A stretch of 64,000 nt of DNA from Sphingomonas sp. HMP9 (lineage in GTDB: Bacteria > Pseudomonadota > Alphaproteobacteria > Sphingomonadales > Sphingomonadaceae), in assembly GCF_013374115.1 (NCBI RefSeq), contig NZ_AP022673.1, forward strand, positions 3,684,501 to 3,748,500. Direction: 5' to 3'. Both the position numbers and the translations under genes were made by a program. Shown here in pieces: positions 1 to 6,924 of this stretch. The notes under the pieces are model-generated. The model had not been told where the DNA came from and did no database searches. It was given only the letters and a program-made list of their open reading frames with translations. Position 1 is the first letter of the stretch. Each line of letters starts with the position of its first letter.

Positions 1-275
1 CGATCCCGCCGCCCGACGGGAACGAAGACGACCGTCACCAGCCCATCGTCGACCCGGTACACCAACCGATAGCCGGCTGCCCGCAGCTTGATCTTGTAGC
101 ATCCAGGCATGCCGCTCAGCCGAGCGCCCGCAATGTGCGGTTCGTTCAACCGCTCGACCAACTGAGGCTTGAACTGCTCCCGGACGTTGGCGCCGAGTTT
201 CTCCCAGTCCTTGAGAGCGCTCGGCAGGAAAGCGAGGCTATAGGTCGCCAAGCGACACCGCGACCGGCACCTCAT
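1..275 (-). CDS. RelE/ParE-family toxin, C-terminus cut by window edge
   Basis: Reading the minus strand from ATG at 275 (or TTG at 251) gives a RelE-fold mRNA interferase-like toxin. Visible family segments are LAFLPSALKDWEKL near the N-terminus, PGCYKIKLRAAGYRLVYRV in the middle and the strand VTVVFVPVGRRDR at the edge; family members run about 85-95 residues, so only a few are missing. It starts 18 bases after the stop of the upstream CopG/BrnA-type antitoxin and is probably co-transcribed with it. The TTG start matches the usual MATYSLAF-type N-terminus better, while the ATG gives eight extra Arg/Cys-rich residues. That it cleaves mRNA at the ribosome is inferred from the family. Confidence 0.8.
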   Translation of the reverse strand, partial: MRCRSRCRLATYSLAFLPSALKDWEKLGANVREQFKPQLVERLNEPHIAGARLSGMPGCYKIKLRAAGYRLVYRVDDGLVTVVFVPVGRRD

Positions 276-292
276 CGGCGCGCGCGCACCAG

Positions 293-586
293 TTAGGACA
301 GTTCGACGTCCTCGAGCCGATCCCCCGCCGCTTCCAGCCGATCCGCCAGCCACATCTTGATAAGTGCCTGACGCGTCACGCCGCGCTTGCGGGCTTGGAC
401 GTCGAGGCTCCGCACCATCCATACGGGAAAATCGACGTTTACGCGCTTGGCCTCCAGCGCAGCCTTGCGGGGCGTAGACCAGTCGAAATAGCCACTGACG
501 TCTTCGCCGTCATCGAACCGACGATCAAGTTCCTCGGAAGAGATAGCTTCGGGCAATTCTGCCTTAACGGATGCGGGCGCGTTCAT
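293..586 (-). CDS. brnA: BrnA/CopG-type ribbon-helix-helix antitoxin
   Basis: A protein of 97 residues, taking the ATG that gives MNAPASVKAELPEA; another ATG five codons upstream (601) is possible. The C-terminal half, RVNVDFPVWMVRSLDVQAR and then GVTRQALIKMWLADRL, is a ribbon-helix-helix DNA-binding domain; the acidic N-terminal half is the likely toxin-neutralising part. The gene overlaps the 3' end of brnT by 23 bases, the order usual for brnTA, and is followed after 18 bases by a relE-type gene. It probably represses the operon through the inverted repeat at 861-877. Whether it also neutralises the RelE-like protein is not known. Confidence 0.8.
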   Translation of the reverse strand: MNAPASVKAELPEAISSEELDRRFDDGEDVSGYFDWSTPRKAALEAKRVNVDFPVWMVRSLDVQARKRGVTRQALIKMWLADRLEAAGDRLEDVELS

Positions 587-839
587 AAGCCAACTCCTCA
601 TAATCCCTCGCGCGACGGACCGATATGATCCGGGTCGCCATGCCGCGGTGAGTGATGATCGCCGTCCAAAGACGATCGTCGATCCGACCGATCACCAATT
701 GCCGGTCTTCGCCCACATGGCGTTGCGCCGACTCTATGACAATTCGCTCATCGTCTCGCCACAACGCTTGAGCATCGACGAAATCGATACCGTGCTTTGC
801 CGCGTTGGCGGCGCTCTTGCCCGGATCGAAGTCGAACAT
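564..839 (-). CDS. brnT: BrnT-family ribonuclease toxin
   Basis: A 91-residue protein with typical BrnT features: start MFDFDPGKSAANAAKHGIDF, the segment QALWRDDERIVI, and the C-terminal motif RIISVRRARDYEELAYE with the Arg-rich strand thought to be catalytic. BrnT is a RelE-fold endoribonuclease neutralised by BrnA. It is first in the operon and overlaps brnA. An operator-like inverted repeat lies 22-38 bases upstream of the start codon. Length and motifs are normal, so it looks intact. Confidence 0.85.
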   Translation of the reverse strand: MFDFDPGKSAANAAKHGIDFVDAQALWRDDERIVIESAQRHVGEDRQLVIGRIDDRLWTAIITHRGMATRIISVRRARDYEELAYERARIR

Positions 840-860
840 GGGGGACTATAGCGCAAAAAT

Positions 861-877
861 GGTATAAAACCTATACC
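861..877 (-). promoter_or_regulatory. Operator-like inverted repeat before brnT
   Basis: GGTATA at 861-866 and TATACC at 872-877 form a perfect 6-bp inverted repeat with a 5-bp spacer, just upstream of the brnT start on the minus strand. brnTA operons are autoregulated by BrnA binding such a repeat, so this is the likely operator; the assignment is inferred from position. Confidence 0.5.
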
Positions 878-936
878 GGCGACAATCCGCGGACGAGCAC
901 TCGGAACCCACGGGCACCTCGTCGGTTTGCCCGCGC

Positions 937-1518
937 ATGACCGACACATCCCCCGCTTCGAACGCCCGCAACTACCCGTTGCTCGCCGCTCCGCACGTCC
1001 ACCTCCACGGCCCGGTCGACGACGCGATGTACGACAATTTCAAATCGCAGCTCGCCGCCGCGCCCGCCGAAGGCCCGCTCGTCGTGTCGATCACCACGCT
1101 CGGCGGCGATCCCGAGGTCGCGCGCGCGATGGGCGACAACATCCGCCTGCTCCGCGAATATACCGGCCGCGAGACGCTGTTCCTCGGCAAGGTCGCGGTC
1201 TATTCGGCGGGTGCGACGTTCATGTCCGCCTTCCCCGTCGACAGCCGCTTCCTCACCCGCGGCAGCCGCATCATGATCCACGAGCGCCAGATGCAGAGCA
1301 CGATCCAGCTCAACGGCCCGCTCAACACGCTGCGCTACGCGCTCGAGGCCAAGCTCAACGAGATCGAGGATTCGATCAACATCCAGGAGGAGGGATTCCG
1401 CGCGCTGGTCGAGGGATCGAAGGTCGAGATCGAGGCCCTCAAGGCCAAGGCGCCGTCCAACTGGTATATCGAAGCCGAAGAGGCGCGCGATCTCGGGCTG
1501 ATCCTCGACATCATCTGA
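937..1518 (+). CDS. ClpP-like serine protease of the crotonase fold
   Basis: A 193-residue protein resembling the ClpP/SDH-fold serine peptidases. VAVYSAGATFMSAFP aligns with the ClpP nucleophile region (Ser in YSAG for SMG), and IMIHERQM with the catalytic-His segment of ClpP. The N-terminus lacks the processing propeptide and axial loop of canonical ClpP, and the C-terminal part (NWYIEAEEARDLGLILDII) matches the end of the ClpP core. It stands alone without clpX or tig, so it is probably an accessory family member rather than the main cellular ClpP. The start at 937 (ATGACCGACACA) gives a normal length. Activity with an ATPase partner is not shown. Confidence 0.75.
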   Translation: MTDTSPASNARNYPLLAAPHVHLHGPVDDAMYDNFKSQLAAAPAEGPLVVSITTLGGDPEVARAMGDNIRLLREYTGRETLFLGKVAVYSAGATFMSAFPVDSRFLTRGSRIMIHERQMQSTIQLNGPLNTLRYALEAKLNEIEDSINIQEEGFRALVEGSKVEIEALKAKAPSNWYIEAEEARDLGLILDII

Positions 1519-1546
1519 CCCGCCCGATCTGACCCGCCCGATCTGA
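1513..1546 (+). repeat. 14-bp tandem duplication over the clpP-like stop codon
   Basis: ATCTGACCCGCCCG occurs at 1513-1526 and 1527-1540, followed by a third partial unit ATCTGA. The true stop codon lies in the first unit; the later copies are untranslated. Probably replication slippage. Confidence 0.8.
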
Positions 1547-1680
1547 GCCGTCCGCTCTCCGGCCAGGTGCCGCATACGTAAACGCATGTTGCACCCGCGA
1601 AGCTAAGCATTTGCGGGCGGGGCCACTGTCATGTATCGGCTCTGACAACCTATCATCACACCACGGACGGACCGCTCGCA

Positions 1681-2463
1681 ATGGCCGAATTCTCGCTCCC
1701 GAAAAACAGCGTCGTCGAGAAGGGCGTCAAGCATGCGTCCGCGAGCGGGGGCAAGCGTCTGAAATCGTTCAAGGTCTATCGCTACGATCCGGACTCGGGC
1801 GAGAACCCGCGCTACGACACGTTCGCGCTTGATCTCGACGAGACCGGCCCGATGGTGCTCGACGCGCTGATCAAGATGAAGAGCGAGCAAGATTCCTCGC
1901 TCACCTTCCGCCGTTCGTGCCGCGAGGGGATTTGCGGCTCCTGCTCGATGAACATCAACGGCAAGAACGGCTTGGCCTGCACGACCGCGATCGAGGATTG
2001 CAAGGGCGAGGTCCAGATCACCCCGCTGCCGCACATGGACGTGATCAAGGACCTGGTACCTGATTTCACGCATTTCTACGCGCAATATTCGTCGATCAAG
2101 CCCTGGCTTCAAACCGTCACCCCGCCGCCCTCGGGCAAGGAGCGTCTCCAGTCGCCCGCGGACCGCTCGAAGCTCGACGGCCTGTACGAGTGCATCCTGT
2201 GCGCGTGTTGCTCGACGTCCTGCCCGAGCTATTGGTGGAACAGCGACAAGTTCCTCGGCCCGGCGATCCTGTTGCAGGCCTATCGCTGGCTCGCCGACAG
2301 CCGTGACGAGATGACCGGCGAGCGGCTCGACGAGCTCGAGGATCCGTTCCGCCTCTATCGCTGCCACACGATCATGAACTGCGCGAACGCGTGCCCCAAG
2401 GGTCTCAACCCTGCCAAGGCGATCGCCGAGATCAAGAAGATGGAAGCCGAACGGGTCGTCTGA
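1681..2463 (+). CDS. sdhB: Succinate dehydrogenase iron-sulfur subunit
   Basis: A 260-residue SdhB, the electron-transfer subunit of complex II that passes electrons from SdhA to quinone at the inner membrane. All three Fe-S binding segments are visible: [16 protein letters not shown] with a distal Cys for [2Fe-2S], then [15 protein letters not shown] and [13 protein letters not shown] for the [4Fe-4S] and [3Fe-4S] clusters. Length is normal. Unusually it is not preceded by sdhC, sdhD or sdhA in this window: the upstream gene is a ClpP-like protease. A palindromic repeat follows the stop. The ATG at 1681 gives a normal SdhB N-terminus. Confidence 0.96.
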   Translation: MAEFSLPKNSVVEKGVKHASASGGKRLKSFKVYRYDPDSGENPRYDTFALDLDETGPMVLDALIKMKSEQDSSLTFRRSCREGICGSCSMNINGKNGLACTTAIEDCKGEVQITPLPHMDVIKDLVPDFTHFYAQYSSIKPWLQTVTPPPSGKERLQSPADRSKLDGLYECILCACCSTSCPSYWWNSDKFLGPAILLQAYRWLADSRDEMTGERLDELEDPFRLYRCHTIMNCANACPKGLNPAKAIAEIKKMEAERVV

Positions 2464-2505
2464 TCCTGGGGAACACGGGGGTTGGCATGAGCCCTCTCCC
2501 CACTC

Positions 2506-2609
2506 CGTTCGTCCCGAGTAGCCATCGAGCTTGTCGAGATGGCGTATCGAAGGACATGTACCTCGATACGAGCCCTCCACTTCGCTCGGTCTCTACTCGG
2601 CACGAACGG
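2506..2609. repeat. Intergenic palindrome, family F (CGAGTAG type)
   Basis: Imperfect palindrome whose outer arms CGTTCGTCCCGAGTAG (2506-2521) and CTACTCGGCACGAACG (2593-2608) match at 15 of 16 positions. Inner parts hold a second arm pair (TCGAGCTTGTCGAGATGGCG and GGACATGTACC regions). It lies between sdhB and the thioesterase gene and ends 6 bases before the latter's start codon. It resembles repeats common in Sphingomonadales intergenic DNA. Confidence 0.75.
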
Positions 2610-2614
2610 CAATC

Positions 2615-3070
2615 ATGACTGACAAACCCCACTTCATCGAAGCCGAAGACCCCGCCAACCCAGGCTGGCGCAGCTGGTCACTCTCCGACCCGACCCGCTT
2701 CAACACGCTCCTCGGCCCCATGCTCTACCGCGTCGACGGCCACATCGTCCGCGTCCGCATTACCCCCGAGCATCGCCACTCGAACCTCCAGAACAACGTC
2801 CACGGCGGCGCGCTCCTGGCCTTCATCGACGTCGCCTTGTTCGCGGCCGCGCGAGGCTTCGGCCTGATCACCGCCGGCACCGCGGTCACGCTCGATCTCA
2901 GCACGCAGTTCATCGGCGGCGGAAAGGTCGGCGCCCCGATCGAGGCGCAGGTCGAAGTGCTCAAGGAAACCGGCCGCCTCTTGTTCCTGCGGGGCCTCGT
3001 GGTGCAAGGCGACGACGAAGCCAAGATCGCCGCCTTCTCTGCGACGATCCGCAAGCCGTCCAAGGGCTGA
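2615..3070 (+). CDS. PaaI-family hotdog thioesterase
   Basis: A 151-residue hotdog-fold protein. The segment NNVHGGALLAFIDVALFAAA is the PaaI/4HBT signature, where the HGG motif and the following helix form the acyl-CoA site. The rest of the fold is visible as VTLDLSTQFIGGG and IEAQVEVLKETGRLLFLRG. It probably hydrolyses an acyl- or aroyl-CoA; the substrate cannot be read from sequence. The start was chosen at MTDKPHFIEAED because upstream in-frame sequence lies inside the family F repeat. Its neighbours (sdhB, zapE) do not suggest a pathway. Confidence 0.85.
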   Translation: MTDKPHFIEAEDPANPGWRSWSLSDPTRFNTLLGPMLYRVDGHIVRVRITPEHRHSNLQNNVHGGALLAFIDVALFAAARGFGLITAGTAVTLDLSTQFIGGGKVGAPIEAQVEVLKETGRLLFLRGLVVQGDDEAKIAAFSATIRKPSKG

Positions 3071-3084
3071 TACCGCCCGCACCC

Positions 3085-3191
3085 ACCACCCCGGCGAAGG
3101 CCGGGGCCCAATTGGGACACGAACATTGTCGAAGCGCACCGCCCCGTCACTGATGCCTTGCCAATTGGGCCCCGGCCTCCGCCGGGGTGGT
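3085..3191. repeat. Intergenic palindrome, family A (empty copy)
   Basis: Outer arms ACCACCCCGGCG (3085-3096) and CGCCGGGGTGGT (3180-3191) are perfect inverted repeats, followed inward by GGCCGGGGCCCAATTGGG and its complement, with about 45 bases of unrelated centre. This is the empty form of the element that carries a GIY-YIG gene at 5529-5908. The right arm ends 8 bases before the zapE start and its GGGGTGGT sits where a ribosome binding site would be. Confidence 0.9.
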
Positions 3192-3199
3192 AAAGCGCA

Positions 3200-4294
3200 A
3201 TGACCGTCATCAAAGCCTATGACGCGCTGATCGCCTCGGGCGAGCTCCGCCCCGACCCCGAACAGGCCGCCGCCGCCTTGCGCCTGAACGCGCTCGCCAC
3301 CGAACTCGCCGCCCCCAAGGCGACCGGCTTCTTCGCCCGCCTCACCGGCAAAAAGCCCGATCCCCGCGGCGTCTATCTCTGGGGCGGCGTCGGTCGCGGC
3401 AAGTCGATGCTGATGGACCTGTTCTACGAGAACGCCGCGGTCGAGAAGAAGCGCCGCGTCCATTTCGGCGAGTTCATGCTCGAGGTTCACGCGCGCATCG
3501 CCGCCGAACGCCGCAAGGAGATCGGCGACCCGATCGCCCCCGTCGCCGCCGCGATCGCCGACGAAACGCGCCTGCTCGCGTTCGACGAGATGATGGTCAC
3601 CAACAGCCCCGACGCGATGATCCTGTCGCGGCTCGTCACGTCGCTGCTCGACGCCGGTGTGACGATCGTCACCACCTCGAACCGCCCGCCGTCCGATCTC
3701 TACAAGAACGGCCTCAACCGCGAGCATTTCCTCCCCTTCATCGCGACGATCGAACAGCGTCTCGACGTGCTGCCCCTCAACGGCCCGGTCGATTACCGCC
3801 GCGACCGGCTCGGCCAGCAGGACACCTGGCTCGTCCCCAACGGTCCCGAGGCGACCGCGCAATTGTCCGCCGCGTTCTTCCGCCTCACCGATTTCTCGAC
3901 CGACGACAGCGAGCACGTCCCCGCCGAGGACCTGATCGTCCAGGGGCGCACGCTCCGCGTCCCCAAGTCGCTCAAGGGCGTCGCGGTCTTCAGTTTCAAG
4001 AAGCTGTGCGGGGAGGCGAGGGGGGTGGCCGATTACCTCGCCATCGCGCGCAAATTCCACACGATCATCCTCGTCGGCATCCCCAAGCTCGGCCCCGACA
4101 GCCGCAACGAGGCCGCAAGGTTCGTGGCGCTGATCGACGCGCTGTACGAGCACAAGGTGAAGCTGCTCGCGGCGGCGGATGCCGAGCCCGGCGACCTCTA
4201 CGAGACCGGCGACGGCCGCTTCGAATTCGACCGCACGATCAGTCGGCTGGAAGAGATGCGCTCCGAGGACTATCTGGCGGAAGGGCATATCTGA
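3200..4294 (+). CDS. zapE: Cell division protein ZapE (AFG1-like ATPase)
   Basis: A 364-residue AFG1/ZapE-family P-loop ATPase. Walker A is YLWGGVGRGKSMLMDLF (about residues 54-70) and Walker B is RLLAFDEMMVTN; IVTTSNRPPSDLYKNGLNR is the sensor segment typical of the family. E. coli ZapE associates with the Z-ring and modulates FtsZ; in mitochondria the family helps degrade respiratory subunits. Alphaproteobacteria commonly keep this gene beside the mdh/sdh region, as here. Length is normal and no defect is visible. Confidence 0.92.
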   Translation: MTVIKAYDALIASGELRPDPEQAAAALRLNALATELAAPKATGFFARLTGKKPDPRGVYLWGGVGRGKSMLMDLFYENAAVEKKRRVHFGEFMLEVHARIAAERRKEIGDPIAPVAAAIADETRLLAFDEMMVTNSPDAMILSRLVTSLLDAGVTIVTTSNRPPSDLYKNGLNREHFLPFIATIEQRLDVLPLNGPVDYRRDRLGQQDTWLVPNGPEATAQLSAAFFRLTDFSTDDSEHVPAEDLIVQGRTLRVPKSLKGVAVFSFKKLCGEARGVADYLAIARKFHTIILVGIPKLGPDSRNEAARFVALIDALYEHKVKLLAAADAEPGDLYETGDGRFEFDRTISRLEEMRSEDYLAEGHI

Positions 4295-4322
4295 GCCGAA
4301 CTCGGCACGATCAAACCCCCTC

Positions 4323-4404
4323 CGTCATCCTGACGAAAGTCAGGATCCAGAGCCACAAAGGGCAACGCGCGTTACTCTGGATCCTGACTTTCGTCAGGAT
4401 GACG
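4323..4404. repeat. Intergenic palindrome, family C (CATCCTGACGAAAGTCAGGATC)
   Basis: Left half CGTCATCCTGACGAAAGTCA (continuing GGATCCAGAG) and right half CTCTGGATCCTGACTTTCGT (continuing CAGGATGACG) are inverted copies around a short centre of about 24 bases. Each half also folds on itself (CCTGACGAAAGTCAGG). It lies 30 bases after the zapE stop. Confidence 0.9.
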
Positions 4405-4417
4405 AACTAGCGAGCCG

Positions 4418-4446
4418 TTATTGCACATGCGAACGAGTTGCAATAA
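4418..4446 (+). promoter_or_regulatory. Operator-like inverted repeat upstream of mdh
   Basis: TTATTGCA (4418-4425) and TGCAATAA (4439-4446) form a perfect 8-bp inverted repeat with a 13-base spacer, so the half-site centres are 21 bp apart, two helical turns. It lies about 100 bases upstream of mdh, outside any repeat family. This geometry suits a dimeric regulator controlling the mdh-suc-lpd block. The regulator is unknown. Confidence 0.4.
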
Positions 4447-4468
4447 GCACGTCGCTTTTCCCGATTAA

Positions 4469-5506
<1,038 letters not shown>

Positions 5507-5528
5507 TTTGAGGTGAGGTAACGATCGT

Positions 5529-5908
5529 ACCACCCTGGCGAAGGCCGGGGCCCAATTGGGAAGGCCCCCGTGATGGAAGACCAAGCGTGCGTCTACATCA
5601 TGGCCAGCGGGTTTAACGGTACGCTCTATCTCGGTTCGACGGTGAATTTGGCCAAACGCGTGTGGGAACACCGCAACGTTGTGGTCGCCGGGTTCACGAA
5701 GAAATACGACTGCAAGCTCCTCGTCTGGTACGAGTTGTCAGGCAGTTGGGAAGCCGCCCGGCAGCGAGAGCTGCAGATGAAGGAGTGGAAGCGGGACTGG
5801 AAATTGCGAGAGATCAACGGTTTCAATCCCGCGTGGGACGACCTTTACGATCGCATCGCACTGCCATGACCGCTTTCCCAATTGGGCCCCGGCCTTCGCC
5901 GGGGTGGT
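5529..5908 (+). mobile_element. Family A palindrome carrying a GIY-YIG gene
   Basis: The left arm (5529-5561: ACCACCCTGGCG, GGCCGGGGCCCAATTGGG) and the right arm (5874-5908: CCCAATTGGGCCCCGGCC, ending CGCCGGGGTGGT) are the two halves of a family A repeat, here separated by a single small nuclease gene. Empty family A copies elsewhere in the window keep the same arms with a 30-60 base centre. The arrangement looks like a minimal mobile element, with nuclease gene as cargo and arms as recognition ends. Mobility is inferred from structure only. Confidence 0.6.
5573..5869 (+). CDS. GIY-YIG nuclease family protein, copy 1
   Basis: A 98-residue single-domain GIY-YIG protein of the YhbQ/UPF0213-like (URI domain) group. 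The GIY-like strand is CVYIMASG, the YIG-like motif is TLYLGST, and the conserved Arg lies in LAKRVWEHR. The metal-binding Glu is present in ARQRELQMKEWKR, and WKLREINGFNPAWDDLY is the usual C-terminus. Start at ATG 5573, with GTG directly before it at 5570. It lies between the arms of a family A palindrome, 11 bases from the left arm and 4 from the right. It looks catalytically intact; its target is unknown, and the flanking palindrome is a natural candidate. Confidence 0.85.
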   Translation: MEDQACVYIMASGFNGTLYLGSTVNLAKRVWEHRNVVVAGFTKKYDCKLLVWYELSGSWEAARQRELQMKEWKRDWKLREINGFNPAWDDLYDRIALP

Positions 5909-5923
5909 AAGGAACGAGACAAG

Positions 5924-6808
5924 ATGAGCATCCTCGTCGACAAGAACACCAAGGTCATCACGCAAGGCATGACCGGCGAAACCGGCAGTTTCCACACCAA
6001 GATGGCGCTGGAATACGGAACGCAGATGGTCGGCGGCGTCACGCCTGGCAAGGGCGGCACGACGCATCTCGACCTCCCCGTCTACAACACCGTCGCCGAA
6101 GCCAAGGCGATGACCGGCGCGACCGCGTCGGTCATCTACGTGCCGCCCCCCTTCGCTGCGGATTCGATCCTCGAGGCGATCGACGCGAACATCGAGCTGA
6201 TCGTCGCGATCACCGAGGGCATTCCGGTGCTCGACATGGTCAAGGTCAAGCGCGCGCTGTCGGGCTCCAAGTCGCGCCTCATCGGCCCGAACTGCCCGGG
6301 CGTGCTGACCCCCGGCGAGTGCAAGATCGGCATCATGCCCGGTTCGATCTTCAAGAAGGGCTCGGTCGGCGTTGTCAGCCGTTCAGGCACGCTCACCTAT
6401 GAGGCGGTCTTCCAGACGTCGAACGCAGGCCTTGGTCAGACGACCGCGGTCGGCATCGGTGGCGATCCGGTCAACGGCACGAACTTCATCGACGTGCTCG
6501 AGCTGTTCCTCGCCGACGACGCGACCCAGTCGATCATCATGATCGGCGAAATCGGCGGCGACGCCGAGGAGCAGGCCGCGCAGTTCCTGATCGACGAGGC
6601 CAAGCGTGGCCGCAAGAAGCCGATGGCCGGCTTCATCGCGGGCCGCACCGCGCCTCCGGGTCGTCGCATGGGCCATGCCGGTGCGATCGTCTCGGGCGGC
6701 AAGGGCGATGCCGAGAGCAAGATCGCGGCGATGGAAGCTGCCGGGATCCGCGTTTCGGAGAGCCCCAGCCTGCTCGGCGAGACGCTGCTGAGCGTGTTGA
6801 AGGGTTGA
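5924..6808 (+). CDS. sucD: Succinate-CoA ligase, alpha subunit
   Basis: A 294-residue SucD. The CoA-binding Rossmann segment [16 protein letters not shown] starts at residue 11, [19 protein letters not shown] follows, and the phosphorylated active-site His is in [13 protein letters not shown] near residue 246. The enzyme makes ATP or GTP from succinyl-CoA with SucC. The beta-subunit gene sucC, often directly upstream, is absent: the space between mdh and sucD holds only the GIY-YIG element, whose right arm ends 15 bases before this start. Start [10 protein letters not shown] fits the family; GGTAAGGAAC provides the ribosome site. Confidence 0.96.
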   Translation: MSILVDKNTKVITQGMTGETGSFHTKMALEYGTQMVGGVTPGKGGTTHLDLPVYNTVAEAKAMTGATASVIYVPPPFAADSILEAIDANIELIVAITEGIPVLDMVKVKRALSGSKSRLIGPNCPGVLTPGECKIGIMPGSIFKKGSVGVVSRSGTLTYEAVFQTSNAGLGQTTAVGIGGDPVNGTNFIDVLELFLADDATQSIIMIGEIGGDAEEQAAQFLIDEAKRGRKKPMAGFIAGRTAPPGRRMGHAGAIVSGGKGDAESKIAAMEAAGIRVSESPSLLGETLLSVLKG

Positions 6809-6814
6809 ACATAT

Positions 6815-6897
6815 CGTCATCCCGGGCTTGACCCGGGATCCAGGGTCGCCAGCGCGCCGCCCGTAACTCTGGGTCCCGGGTCGAGCCCGGGATGACG
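6815..6897. repeat. Intergenic palindrome, family E (TCATCCCGGGC)
   Basis: CGTCATCCCGGGCTTGACCC (6815-6834) and GGGTCGAGCCCGGGATGACG (6878-6897) are inverted arms, with CAGGGTCGCC and ACTCTGGGTCC further inward. It fills the spacer between sucD and sucA, starting 6 bases after the sucD stop. Confidence 0.9.
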
Positions 6898-6924
6898 AAA
6901 TTCTTAGCGGCTAGGACGAGAACG

